Shown here: positions 48,386-60,137 of the stretch, piece by piece | How the letters are laid out: each line of letters starts with the position of its first letter | How positions within the stretch are numbered: position 1 is the first letter of the stretch | Source of the DNA: Vitis vinifera | Taxonomy: Eukaryota > Streptophyta > Magnoliopsida > Vitales > Vitaceae | Assembly: GCF_030704535.1 (NCBI RefSeq) | Contig: NC_081807.1 | Location: 5,497,001-5,561,000 of the forward strand | Length of the DNA: 64,000 nucleotides | Direction: 5' to 3' | Translations under genes and position numbers: made by a program | The notes under the pieces: model-generated | The model's database searches: none | Told to the model about the DNA's origin: nothing | The model's input: only the letters and a program-made list of their open reading frames with translations

Positions 48386-48944
48386 TAAACAGATATTTTA
48401 TTTTATTTTTTTTAAGTTGGATTGGATTTGAAGAATCAGAAGCAACAAATCATAAATAACCATATTTTTTTAATAAATAAAAAAATAGTATCTACTTTTT
48501 TGGGATTTCGAAGAGAATAAATTTTTATATTTAAAAGGTTATAAAAAGAAGAGAGATTAAAGGTTGGAAGCTTTTGTATATGTGTTGTTATGTTGAAAGG
48601 CACCCACATGAAGATGCTTTTCGAGAAGGTTCTTTGATGTCGATATTAAAAAAGCATATCCTCCATGTTGAGATTGTAATTTATTTATAACTTTTTATCC
48701 CTTTTGATTCTTAGTCTTTTTCACCAAATTTATTATTTTATAATTTCAAGTGATTTTTTTTAATATTTGAAAAGTTTGACAAAATTTTATAAATTATTTT
48801 CAAAAATCTATAGAAATACTAAGTTTTTTTTTTTTATTAATACTTAATATTAAAAAATATTACTGGATGAGTCTAAAATTTACGATGCAATGCCCATCAG
48901 GCTTAGTTTAGAATACCAAAATAAGGTATTAAGTCTTTGTTGGG

Positions 48945-49258
48945 TAATTGTCTTTTAACATAATTTTTGAAAACTATTTTTTTAATGTTTTATAAAACAA
49001 AAATTTATTTGAAGACTTAAAATATTTTTAAATATGTTTTTAAAATGATTTTTATGAGTAGTATTTTATTTTTAATCATTTTAAATGTTTATATACTTAT
49101 TTTTTAAAATAGTCATAAAAAATAAATGAAAATGATATAAAATAACTTTAAAAAATTTATTAGAGAACAACCTGGTCAAAAAACATTTTGTTGATCATCA
49201 AATAAGTTTTTCAGGTTTTTTGTTATGAAAAATAGAAAAAGTTTCCAAACAGACCCTA
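48945..49258. mobile_element. MITE, family 2 copy d
   Basis: From gtaattgtcttttaacataa to gtttccaaacagaccc, with the shared core ttttaatgttttataaaaca and ttatttttaatcatttt. Complete right terminus. Confidence 0.55.
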
Positions 49259-49760
49259 ATTATTTATGGATAATATTTTTAAAGTCATGCTCAAAATTTT
49301 TTTTTTGAAAATAATAAAAAAATAATTATACGAGATTTTAAGTATCTAAATATTTTTTTTAAATAATCATTTGTAATATTTTATCTTTAATGTACGATGA
49401 CAATAGGGCAGGTTTGCAATGGGTTGCCCCCATCCAAAGACGAAGCGGGTATTAGAAATTCTCATATCCTTCTCACCTTGCCCCGTTAACTTTTTTTTGA
49501 ATTTTTTTTAAAATTACTTTTAATTTTTTTAATTATATTAAAATAATATATTTTATAAATAATTAAATAATTATATTTTTTATAACTTATTTTATTAAAA
49601 CATATTTTATTATCATCTATATATTAAAAATAGTAAAATAAAATTATTATATATAATCGTGAGGAACCGTCCAGGTGGAAACCACCTCATTGCTATCTCT
49701 AAACGTACATATGCAATAATTTTTTTAAAATAAAGAGCATAGAAAAAGTAAAAATATTAA
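49259..49760. other. AT-rich intergenic
   Basis: No gene or bounded repeat. Confidence 0.35.
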
Positions 49761-50230
49761 AATTTAAAACAGGTGGGGGAATTGGGGAGGGTAGTTTGGT
49801 AATTTCATGAGAGGGGAGATAGCACGTGAAAAGAAATGTAAAAAAGAGAGACGTACATGTGACGCCACCTGGCAGAAGCTAGCGTCAGATTGGTGGAAAA
49901 TGGGTGAGTGGGGCCACCATGACTTTCTGTTTCGGATCCACCAATCAGACTCAAACACATATTGGGTGGAGCCCCACCGGGCACCGTCACGACCAGATAT
50001 AGAATATTTCGTGGGTTACTTAGCCTTGATTCTCGCTGTCCTCCATGCCCATGCACATGCCCACACTCCACATCATACATTAAATACTATGCCACCTCAT
50101 TGTATCACATCCCCAAGTTCTACGAAAAATTGAAGATACAAAGAAATAAAAAAATAAAATAATAATAATAATACAATTGTATTTATTAGACATAAAATAA
50201 TATGATTCTATTGGACACGTGTCATGTCAT
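49761..50230. promoter_or_regulatory. GC-richer island with G-boxes and CCAAT, no assigned gene
   Basis: A 350-470 bp block of higher GC within AT-rich MITE territory. It contains CACGTG at 49823-49828, a CCAAT at about 49940, and the same 10-bp palindrome GACACGTGTC (50214-50223) seen at 4178. Frames through it have no recognisable domain. It could be a distal regulatory region of the divergent PPR/ABF interval or the promoter of an unrecognised RNA. Confidence 0.35.
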
Positions 50231-50717
50231 TTTACGATTAGGATCAGCTTTTGGTATAGTACCAAAAAAATAATTCTTTAATATCATGGTCAAATCCTAT
50301 ATTATATATATATAACATCATCATAGCATTTTTGCTTTTATTATTATTATTATCTTAAGCTTTGTGGGTAATCATAAAATGATATGGGTGAGGGCATCTC
50401 ATTATTGCTATCATAGAATACTTCCTTTTTGCCCACACTAGATCCTTCTTGGCTCAATGGTTAGGGTTCATGTTGCATCCTACCTAGCTTCCACACACAC
50501 GTGTAATAAAAAAAAATTAATATTAAATATTTTAAGGTTCATCTCGATAATCAAAATATGTTCACTAATCCTTCAATTTTATTTATTTGCATATTTATGT
50601 GTAAGATGATTTAAATTTTATTATATGTATTCAACGATTGAGATTTAAAGTTTAATAGGTATCGGTTTGGTACCTTAACATTTCCAATATTTCATGTTTA
50701 AGATTTAATTTTTTTTA
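50231..50717. other. AT-rich intergenic, possible SINE A-box remnant
   Basis: At 50451-50470 cttggctcaatggttagggt resembles the A-box start of a tRNA-derived SINE, but no B-box or target duplication follows. Otherwise nothing is seen. Confidence 0.25.
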
Positions 50718-51449
50718 GAGCCCGTTTGGTAGTGATTCTAGTAGAAGTGTTTTTATTTGAAGTGTTTTCTGCTATAGTGTTTTTGTGAAAAACACTTTTA
50801 TGATAATCAGAAAAAATGATTCTAAAGTGTTTTTGATAATATATTGTATAAATATAAAAACACTTTTAATATTAATAAATTATTAAAAAGGACATACAAT
50901 TTTAATTAAAAAAAATGGTATGATAAACAAAAAAAACTTTTTATTAATGAAAAAACATCTAAATCACTAAAAAAATAACATTGAATAAAAGATAATTTTA
51001 AAATTAAAACAATATATGATTACCTATTAATTTCTAAAAAAAAAAAAGACTTTTCTAATTAAAAATAATAATTTTTTTATCACTATACTAAAATTTTAAA
51101 AAATATTTACAAAAAACATCTAAATCAATAAATAAATAAAAACATTGAATAAAAGATAATTTTAAAAGTAAAACAATATATGACCACCTATTAATTTCTA
51201 TAAATAAAAAAAAAAGATTTTTCTAATTGATTTATCACTGGGGGGCATTTTTGGAATATTTCAAAAAAATTGAAGTGTTTTTTTAAAAAAAACACCTGTC
51301 AAGTGATTCTCTAAAAATCACTTCAAGTGTTTTTCCAGATTTTTAAAAGTGTTTTTTAAAATTTGCCAACATTTTATTTTCATCCCAAAAACACATAAAA
51401 GTGTTTTTAAGGGTAGAAACACTTTTAAAAATCACTGCCAAACGGACTC
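50718..51449. mobile_element. Tourist-like MITE, 732 bp, TTA target duplication
   Basis: Terminal inverted repeats of 20 bp (gagcccgtttggtagtgatt at 50718-50737; complement at 51430-51449) match at 18 of 20 positions and are flanked by TTA on both sides (50715-50717, 51450-51452). The interior contains a tandem duplication of about 110 bp at a 160-bp period (50952-51060 and 51112-51228). No transposase. Confidence 0.8.
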
Positions 51450-51452
51450 TTA

Positions 51453-53370
51453 ATTTGGTTATAATTTTTCAAACTAAAGTTTTTAATAAATTTATATTGG
51501 TTTAATATGAAAATATGATATTGGATACGATGTATCATACTTTCAGTTATTTAAAAAAAAAATCACGTATCTTTAAAGTTGCTAACACTTTAGGTTTAAT
51601 AAAATTAACATTATTTGTATATTATCTCATTGTAGATCCTATTTTAAATTAGATTATATTGATGGCTTAGGGCTTATTTGGAGTGAGTATCAAGTTCATT
51701 TCCAAAATTAGAAAGAAAAAATTAGGTCAAGAGATCTTGTACCCTATTTCTATGCTACCACTATGCCAAAAGATAATCCTATACCCTTTGTTTTATTTGT
51801 GTCCATGCCTAGGGTTTGGAGATGATAGTGGGGAGTGGGAAGGAGATAAGGGATCAAATCAAAGTTGGTCATTTGGGAATCCATTCGCACATGAGGGTGA
51901 CCTTTTGTGCTTTTTGACCTTATCCTATTCATTGTTTAAAGTTTAAAATTGGAGAAAGAAAATATAATATTTGTGTTTGATATTTTTTTCGTAGCTAGAA
52001 TAATTGGTACTTATTGAATCGATTCATACCAGAAATCATACCAGAAAGAAATCAATGACAATGCGTCACATACGTAGTTAACTTTTATTACTACTTTATA
52101 CCTTCATTTTATTCTCTTGTATCTTGATTCTATTATTTATACCTAATGTCAATTTTTTTTTTATACTCCGATCTCATGTTTATACCCCTCATCTAATGAT
52201 CTGAATTTAGTTATACATTTTCGACGATCGAGATTAAAAGTTAAATGAATATCGGTTCAATATTATAATATTTTTCTAATGTTTTGCAAGAACATTGGAT
52301 TCAAGATTTTAGGAGATGTTGGTTCATGTCCCCATATCACACGTTATAATTATAATCGTTATGATTGAACTTTAAGCTAAAGCTAAAGCATTGGATTTGC
52401 TTTCTCTACCTTGAGCATGAGCCTCCTTCTATCTCAAAACTAGATGATTGTGGGTGTGTGGGGTGGAAATTTTATGATAATTATTACTTGGTGGGGTTGT
52501 TGAGAAAATTGAAGGAAAGAGTGGTGAAAAATAAATAAATAAATCCAAGAAAATGGGGAAAAACAAATCAAGGAAAATAAGATATAAATTTAAACATAAT
52601 AAATACTAAAATTTATTTTAATTTTTTTAATAAGAAGAATTTCAAAATATTACATTTAAAATTTTTTGTTGGTAAATTAAAGCTTGTTTGAAAGATTTTC
52701 TTAAGAGGATTTTTTTTATACTTATTTAAAAGGGTTAAATAATCAATTTTTATTGTATTTTTAAATCACTATTTCAATTGCATAATAATAATTATTGTTA
52801 TAATTTTTATTTATTATTTATTATTATTAAATATAGAAATTAATAAATATTTTAAATAGAAATTAAATAAAAAATTTTGAATCTCTTTGTCCATTTTTTT
52901 CCTCTCCTTCCCATAATTTCTACGATTTAGATTTCTTTATGGTTTTTCTTTATTGAACATTAAATCATCCCATGAGGCAATTAAGTTGAGGCTGTAATGC
53001 ACATTTATTTATTTTTTTCATAATTTTTTTACTTCAGATTATTTAATATTTAGGGTTTTATGCATTGACTTTTTTTTTCATAAGCTTTATGCACTTTATC
53101 AAAGGTGATGCTTAAATGGACTCCTTCGCATTTAACTTTTATAAAGAAAACCATTTAGTGTGGAGTGGGTCTATTCCAAGAGTTATCATTTGGGCGATCG
53201 AATCCGGGTTTTAGAGTTGTGTTGTTTCATCTTAACAATTCCTTTATCAATATGGTACTTTTATGACTTAAATTCATGACCCTTGATCTATGATACTATT
53301 TTTTTTTATAAGGGCTTTGACTATCTCATTTAATGATGGTTGATCAAACTTTTGATGGCATGCGAGATAT
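51453..53370. other. AT-rich intergenic
   Basis: No gene recognised. Short frames at 51683-51946 lack domains. Confidence 0.35.
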
Positions 53371-54040
53371 CTCTTAAGAACTATTTTAAGAGGCATTAGT
53401 TATATAATCTCTCTTGGGACTTAAGACTTGTAATGATTCGTACCCAATTGTGTATATATTGTCCACTTTAGGCTCTCACGATTTTAAAAAACACATACAT
53501 AATTAAGAGGAGTTTATAACACGTTTACATGATTAAAATGAACTTATAACGTGTCTACATGCCTTTTAAAAACTATTTTAAAAGGCATTATTTACATAAT
53601 CTCTCATAGAACTTAAGAGTTGTATCGGTTCGCACCCAATTGTGTATATATTATCCACTTTGGTCCCTCAAGGGGTCTTCATGACTTTAAAACACGTTTA
53701 CATGATTAAGATGAACTTCTAACACATTTACATGATTAAGAGGAATTTATATTTATATAGCGTCAAAAACTTTCTTCATTTTCTCTGATACCCAATATGA
53801 GATATCACAAATACCCCCCTATGCAAACATAAATGTGAAACCAAATAGACAAACACCTGATACGGGGCCAAACAAACCCTGCATCGAGGTTGATCCGGAT
53901 CAACTCTTATACCATTTATAATGACCTGCACCTAATTGTGTATATATTATCCGCTTTTGGTGTAAAAAAACTTCAAAACTTTAAAATATATCTAAGGAGA
54001 GTTCATACTTATATAACATTAAAAAACTTTCTCACAAAAA
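53371..54040 (-). repeat. Dispersed repeat family R1, tandem cluster
   Basis: Three units in inverted orientation relative to 12083. Units at 53371-53560 and 53565-53755 repeat with a period near 194 bp, each carrying ggcattatttacataatctc-like, cacccaattgtgtatatatt and ccacttt blocks. A third unit begins at about 53920 with ctaattgtgtatatattatc. The complement gives the same tgttttaaagtcatga and ctatataaatataaattcct order as elsewhere. Confidence 0.6.
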
Positions 54041-54720
54041 TCTTAAATCTTGAAAAATTTAGAATAAAGACAATAAAAGAAGGGTAATTTAAATAATGTC
54101 CTCAAAAAGGTGATTATTACAAGATTAACACTTTTAATATTAAAAAGATGGACACGGGCAAAGTTAGGGTTTTTGTCACCACAATCAAATCAACGTTATA
54201 CATATCTAAATATGAATAGAGATTAAGTATTAAAAAGAAGATGGTTTTGCCTAACAAAAGTAATAGCATCTGGTACACATGTCACAATGTTAACAAGTCA
54301 TCTTAAATTATCTTAAGTACCCCACCACTTCTTCAACATCAATTAAGATCACTTTTTATTATAAAACTAATCTAAATATCTATACATCACGAGAAAATAA
54401 TAATTTCAAATGTAATTTTTTTAACAATTGATTTATGCAATTTATCGTTGTTTTGCAAGTAGCTTGTCTATTGAACACATTGCTTCACATAATTTTAGAA
54501 TTAATTTCGTTCACCTCTACTAAGGTATTGACTAAATATATTTAATCCTGGTAAATTAAATTTTTTTTATTTATTTTCTATTTTATTTAAAGTAAGAAAG
54601 ATATCCGATGAAATTTAAAATGTTTAAGAAGTAACCCACGTTTTTATCATATAAATAAATATTTGTAAAATATTTTTTTTTTTCTTTTTTTAATAAAAGA
54701 AGTATGTCTAGATTTGAGCC
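54041..54720. other. AT-rich intergenic
   Basis: No gene recognised. Confidence 0.35.
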
Positions 54721-56137
54721 GTTAAAGGGTGGTGGGAATAGTGTGGGAGGGTATAAAAAGACGTATGGACTCATCCACCAATCCACTCTTCCACAAGCAC
54801 AACAAACAAAATAACCATCATATCAACTGTCACAAAAAAAGCAACATCCAACGGTCAGAAGCCTCCCACCTATCACTCGTTGATTGGGTACACATCACAC
54901 CGCTGTCAAAAGACCACTGCCCATTGGTCCACGTTGCGCAACCACGACGTCTCCCTCCAATATTAAAGAAATATAGAAAATCGGGGCTTCCCCGTCCTTA
55001 AATGTCGACTCGTGTCGTGGTTGCCACGACACTTGTCGCCTCCACCGCAGAAGTTCAAGGAAACGACACTGCCACCAGTCACTGCGCCACCTACAGCCCA
55101 AATTTATTAAAAAAGGTGAACGGGTCTCTCTCTACACTCTCCACCAGAGTGTTCTTTTTTTTTCTTTTTCCCTTTTCTTTTTTCTTTTTAGGGTTTAGGG
55201 TATTTGGTTTTGGTTTTTAATTAATGGGTTGAATGAGTTTTTTCGTTTTTTGAAAGGTTTTATTGATTTTTTTTTTTCATCGACATGGGGGAATTTTCAA
55301 TTTTCAGTTGGGGTGATTTTTTCTTTCTTTCTATTTTTGTTCTTCGTTGATGGGTTTATGTTTTTGGAATTATGGGTTTAGTATGGCTGAGGATTATGGG
55401 TAGGGATCTATGTTAATTTTTGATTGATCTTTCATGTGCAATTGGATCAGAAGTTGGAGAGTAAAGGCAAACAGAATAGTGTTCGTCGCAAAGATGTGAG
55501 ATTGAAAGACATGATTTGTTTGTCATTTTTGTGTTTGGTGGGTGGTTGGATCTAAAGTTGAAGACAAGAAAGCAAAGATGTTTGGGTTTTCGATTGATCT
55601 GTGTAATTCAATGCATGCATAGGACAATTTTGCTTGCTTTTGTCAGTGTTTTTGTCCTATTCTTGAATATGGGTTCTAGAGTGATGTTTTACTCTTCATG
55701 TTTTCATTCTTTCAGGCTGGATTTGGGATTGTTTTGACTGCTTGACTTCTCAATTGTGTGTTTGTTTTCTAAATATAGTAGTGATGATTATACATGATGT
55801 TCTATGTTTATGGCTTTTGGTTTTGAGTTTGAGTTTGTTAAGTTATAGGGGTTTTCTAGTTTTGAATATTTTGGTGGTGGTTGGGTTTAGTTTTGGGATA
55901 ATGATGAACCAAGTACCTTAATTTCGATGGGTCCTTAGAGCTTATTCATAGATAGCTTTGAATGTTCTGTCTCATCTTGCATATCTTTCATTGATTTGAT
56001 GAATTTTGGGTCTACATTTGAAGAAAGAGAGCAAAAAGAAATTGGGGTTTTCTTGCAGATCTGCTTCAATTGGTTGGATGTATAAGACACCTCTCATTTG
56101 TTGGGTTTCAGTGAATTACTAAAAAATAGGATCAAAC
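54721..56137 (+). promoter_or_regulatory. ABF promoter and 5' leader, probably with a leader intron
   Basis: A GC-richer promoter block at 54760-55100 has a CCACGTTG (ACGT element) near 54930. A leader intron is likely: donor at AAAAG|GTGAAC (intron from 55116) and acceptor TTCTTGCAG|ATC (ending 56058), with T-rich sequence between. The exact transcription start and the donor choice are inferred. No coding gene lies in the stretch. Confidence 0.45.
55012..55032. promoter_or_regulatory. Perfect 9-bp inverted repeat in the ABF leader
   Basis: gtgtcgtgg (55012-55020) and ccacgacac (55024-55032) with a 3-nt loop. It lies near the expected transcription start or in the leader exon, so it could form a stable hairpin or bind a dimeric factor. 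Confidence 0.5.
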
Positions 56138-59085
56138 ATGAATTTCAAGAACTTCAGTGATATGCCGCCAGAAGGAAATGGTGGTAAGCCACTGGGAAAT
56201 TTCTCCTTGACCCGGCAACCTTCCATATACTCCTTGACCATTGATGAGTTCCAAAACTCCTTGGGTGGAGTTGGGAAGGATTTTGGATCAATGAACATGG
56301 ATGAACTTTTGAAGAACATTTGGACAGCTGAAGAGACTCAGAATATGACATCCTCCGCTGGTGGAGAAGGGAGTGTCCCTGGTGGGAATTTGCAACGGCA
56401 GGGTTCTTTGACATTGCCTCGGACAATTAGTCAGAAAACTGTTGATGAAGTTTGGAAGGACTTGCTTAAAGAAAATAGTGCATTGAAAGAAGGTAGTGTT
56501 GGGGGGCCACCAAACTTGCAGCAGAGGCAACCTACTTTAGGAGAGATGACTTTGGAAGAGTTTTTGGTGAGAGTAGGGGTAGTAAGAGAAGATGCTCAAC
56601 CAATTGTTAGGCCAAATAATAGTGGATTTTACGGTTTATCATCACAGCCCAATCATGCTGGGTTAGGGCTTGGGTTTCAGCAATCAGGTCGAAATAATGG
56701 TGCTTTAACTAACCAGATCACAGAGAGTAATTATTTAGTTCCTAATCAACCTCCTAGTCTAGCTTTGAATATGAGTGGAGCTAGATCTTCTCAGCAACAG
56801 CAGCAGGATCACCATCATCAACAACAGCATCAGCCACTCTTTCCCAAGCAAGCGACTGTGGCTTTTTCCTCTCCAATGCATTTAACAAACACCACTCAGC
56901 TTGCTAGCTCGGGTGTGCGGGGTGCAGTGGTTGGAATTGCAAATCCTACGCGGGGTGCAGTGGTTGGAATTGCAAATCCTACGGTTAACAATGGTCTGGT
57001 TCAGAATGGTGGGCTACAGAGTGGAGGAATGGCCATGATTGGTTTGGGAACTGGGGCTGTTTTGGGTGCCTCTGGATCTCCTGCAAGCCACATATCTTCT
57101 GATGTAATTGGGAAGAGTAATGTGAACACATCTTCATTATCGCCTGCTCCTTATGTGTTTAATGGAAGCCAGCGGGGAAGAAAACCTGGTGCACTGGAGA
57201 AAGTAGTAGAGAGAAGGCAGAGAAGGATGATTAAAAACAGAGAATCAGCCGCAAGATCACGAGCTCGTAAGCAGGTGAATATCCATCATACATCTTTTAG
57301 TGGTTCCACACTATTTATTTTGTGTTGCTTGTGATGCTCTTGTAGTTTCTTTGTGATACTTCAAGCTAATCAAAAGGAAGCTGGTATACATATATGTGTG
57401 TGGGCTGTTGGATTCTGATAGTTTAATAGATCCTGAGTCAGACTCTGGCAGATTCATTTGAACCTTTGTATCATTTCATGCAGTCTTTAGTCTTTCAAAA
57501 TTTTCTTAAAATGAATTTGTGAAGTAAATTAAATCTGAAATCCTTTCTGGAAGTTGCCTATGATTTGTTTGGTGGGGGCCCTTGAGGCCTGGCTCAAGTG
57601 GTAAAGGGATGGGGAGGGTTTGTTGGAGGTTCCGGGTTCAAGTCCCAATGGGAACAAAAAATTTACCTATCAAAAATAAATGATTTGTTTGGAGGGGAAT
57701 CCCTCATTATGCAAGAAAGTTATCTTTGTATAGCTCTTTTAGATGAACAGGGTAGCTGCTCCTATTTCTATCCTGAAATGCAAATTTAGAGCAGGATACT
57801 CATAAGCAATTATGCATAAACATAGCATCTAAATGAAACGCTACTATAGTTATGCACCTTGTCATAAGATTTGGTTGAAGTCAAGGTTATATTTTGTGGG
57901 ATATTGCTTCTTTTCTTCAATAACAACAAGACATTAAATCACAACCATTTGGGATTGACTATGTGAGTCCTTCTGCCTTTCTGTTTTATCTAGGCCTAAA
58001 ACAATCTGTGTCTTGAAATTGATTAGCGGACAACTTAGGCTGATATGGAAACAGTGTAGGAAAATCAGGGAGACCTTTGTTACCAAAACATAAATCCCAG
58101 CTGATGAAAGCTTAAGCATGCAGCATGTCCATGTGATGTGGGGTAATATGAAGTTGAAACTGTTTCATCTTGAATTGGGCAAAAAGCATTGTGGTAGAAA
58201 CCAGGTCCTCCAAACAGTTTTGATTTACAATGCACTTTGCTTGGTTAAATTGTTAGTCTTGTTGATGAATCTACTTCTTGATACTACTTCATTGCTTTTC
58301 TCTTTTGGGGTTTCTGCCAGGCTTATACCTTGGAACTTGAAATGGAAGTTGCAAAACTGAAAGAGGCGAATGAAGAATTGCAGAAGAAACAGGTTAAGTG
58401 TAGTCAAAACCTTGGTTTTTATAAAATGATATTTGGAAAATTAATGCCACTAACCCTTCTTTACTGCTCTTTGATTGCTACAGGCGGATATGGAAGTCCA
58501 GAAAAATCAGGTACAAGCCCTTTTTAGTTGTGCAGTTGCCTCTGTTCTTAGTTTACATTGGCAAACTCCAATTTTAATTGAAGATAATATATACATAGTT
58601 CCTCTAAAAGCGCCATAGCCTACATTTTGTTAATGATCAAGTAAATAGAAAGAACTGTAATTTAGCAGTTGGTAGCATCACCGAGGTGGGTAATGATTTA
58701 CTTTATCTTAATTGCAACAAAACTATGACCATAGTCCCATCCAAGGAGTTGAAATTGAGTCGTTTAATCTTTAATATGCTGTTCCTCTCTCTCTTTCTCT
58801 CTCTATGTACGCAATGGCTTCCCCAAGTCTTAATTCCCAAGAGTGCATTGTCCTTTTGACAGGCCTCTTACCTTGTGATTGGGGACACCCTGTTCTTCCT
58901 GATAAATTTAAAAACAGAGCTCAATTTCATTCCTTGAATATAGTTGTGTTTTAAAAGGTAGCAGTGAAGGAAAAGAGACTGATCACCCTTTTTCTTTGTT
59001 TTGTTTTGGGCAGATCTTGGAGACAATTCGGCAAAGGGGAGGTAAAAGACTCTGCTTGAGAAGAACACTAACAGGCCCTTGGTAG
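56138..59085 (+). CDS. ABF: ABA-responsive element-binding bZIP factor, ABF3/ABF4 (group A) type
   Basis: Four coding exons: 56138-57274, 58321-58392, 58484-58510 and 59014-59085, giving 435 residues. All family blocks are present: C1 (RQPSIYSLTIDEFQ, about 26-39), C2 (LQRQGSLTLPRTISQKTVDE, about 85-104), C3 (LQQRQPTLGEMTLEEFL, about 127-143), each with an RxxS/T site used by SnRK2 kinases, and the C-terminal C4 block RRTLTGPW (428-435). The bZIP has the basic N-x7-R pair N367/R375 and zipper leucines 385, 392 and 399. A Gln/His-rich run lies near residues 220-235. The RKQ|A junction between exons 1 and 2 is the usual group A splice position. ABFs bind ABRE (ACGTGGC) promoters and switch on drought and ABA responses. 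A tandem duplication in exon 1 and a SINE in intron 1 are listed separately. Confidence 0.95.
56918..56983 (+). repeat. 33-bp exact tandem duplication in the ABF coding sequence
   Basis: 56918-56950 and 56951-56983 are identical. They encode RGAVVGIANPT twice in frame (residues 261-271 and 272-282) in the variable linker between C3 and the bZIP. Confidence 0.95.
57578..57679 (+). mobile_element. tRNA-derived SINE in ABF intron 1
   Basis: A 102-bp body with a polymerase III A-box TGGCTCAAGTGG (57590-57601) and B-box GGTTCAAGTCC (57635-57645), 33 bp apart, ending in an A-rich tail. Target duplication: atgatttgtttgg is perfect at 57560-57572 and 57680-57692, extending to 18 bp with one mismatch. 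Sense orientation in the intron. Confidence 0.88.
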
Positions 59086-60137
59086 AGTAAATTAAATAAT
59101 CTGTGGAGCTAATGACAAAGCATGGGTACACAAACTTGGCCCTTTCCTAGGTATAAGGATTGGGTGCTAAATCTTTGGTAGGGGTAATAATGCTTTTCCA
59201 CAAAGGGTAGGGCAGCTTGACTGTATAGAAGCTAAAAGTGGGTGTGCTGTAAGTAATGATCTGAGGGTAGTTTGATCCCGTAGATTAAACCTTTTGGTTG
59301 TGTGTTGTTTGCTTCTCATTTTATAAGCCAGGGCACCCAGGCTAGTTAAAAACAGAGTATGGGTCCAGTGTGCACCCTGGGCTGGTTACTTGAGAAGTTG
59401 TTAAATTTTCAACTGTTGTCCACAATCTAGCGTGTACTCTGCATTTTATGTAAAGCTAATTTATTAGCTTAGGTAATCAGATGTATGACATGCCCTTTTT
59501 AGGCCTTGAATTATAAGTTTTATTTTTTGCTCATTCCTTTCTTTTTTGCTTTGATGTTTAATGTCGAGTCACAAACAATATAAAATTGTTTAAATTAGTC
59601 TATAAATAAAGGTAAATGCCAAAGGGATCTTTTCATCCTGCTATCCCAATTAATTAGTGGCTAGGAAAACAAACTAGAAGATCCCAACCAGGATTCTACA
59701 AGAATTCAGCACCAGCATTCTTCTAGTCATCAGTTCTACTTCTCTGTGAAAATAATTCTATTCGTAGTGTTTACCCCTTAGCATTCAACACGAAGGAAGG
59801 CTCAAGCAAGAATCCCAAACTGCAGCAGTCCAAAGAAAAATCTACAAGAAGAAACCAAGCTCAGAGTCATTAGGATATGAAGCCCTTGTACATAAAAGCA
59901 CCCTAAAAAAGCATCATGTTTGAATATGAGAGACATACCTGAGTCAGTTATGGAGCTTGTGATACTTGAGACCTTTACAGAAATCAGTACTAGCACAAAA
60001 TACAATCCTGAGATGTTGATTACAAAAACCCAATTCTCATTTCAAGCCCAAGCAGCTGGCAAGAAATTGACTCATTTCAACCACTGACTTGAATTGGTGC
60101 AGGGTAACTCCAACCATAAGTGCCAGACACTGTCTCT
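59086..60137. terminator. Convergent 3' flanks of ABF and DJ1C
   Basis: The two genes point at each other with 1,052 bp between stop codons. ABF 3' UTR sequence probably runs to about 59550 (T-rich signals near 59520-59545). The DJ1C 3' UTR runs down to about 59800. No gene between. Confidence 0.4.

Noticed and set aside
49807-50133. 108-codon plus-strand frame in the second GC-rich island
   Set aside because: No domain, histidine-rich by composition, opposing frames equally open.
50451-50520. Second SINE copy
   Set aside because: Only an A-box-like start; no B-box or duplication, so not called beyond a note.
56154-56530. Antisense frames opposite ABF exon 1
   Set aside because: Shadows of the strongly conserved C1 to C3 blocks on the plus strand.
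57590-57645. Possible functional tRNA gene
   Set aside because: A and B boxes are present but the segment lacks a cloverleaf and has a SINE tail and target duplication.
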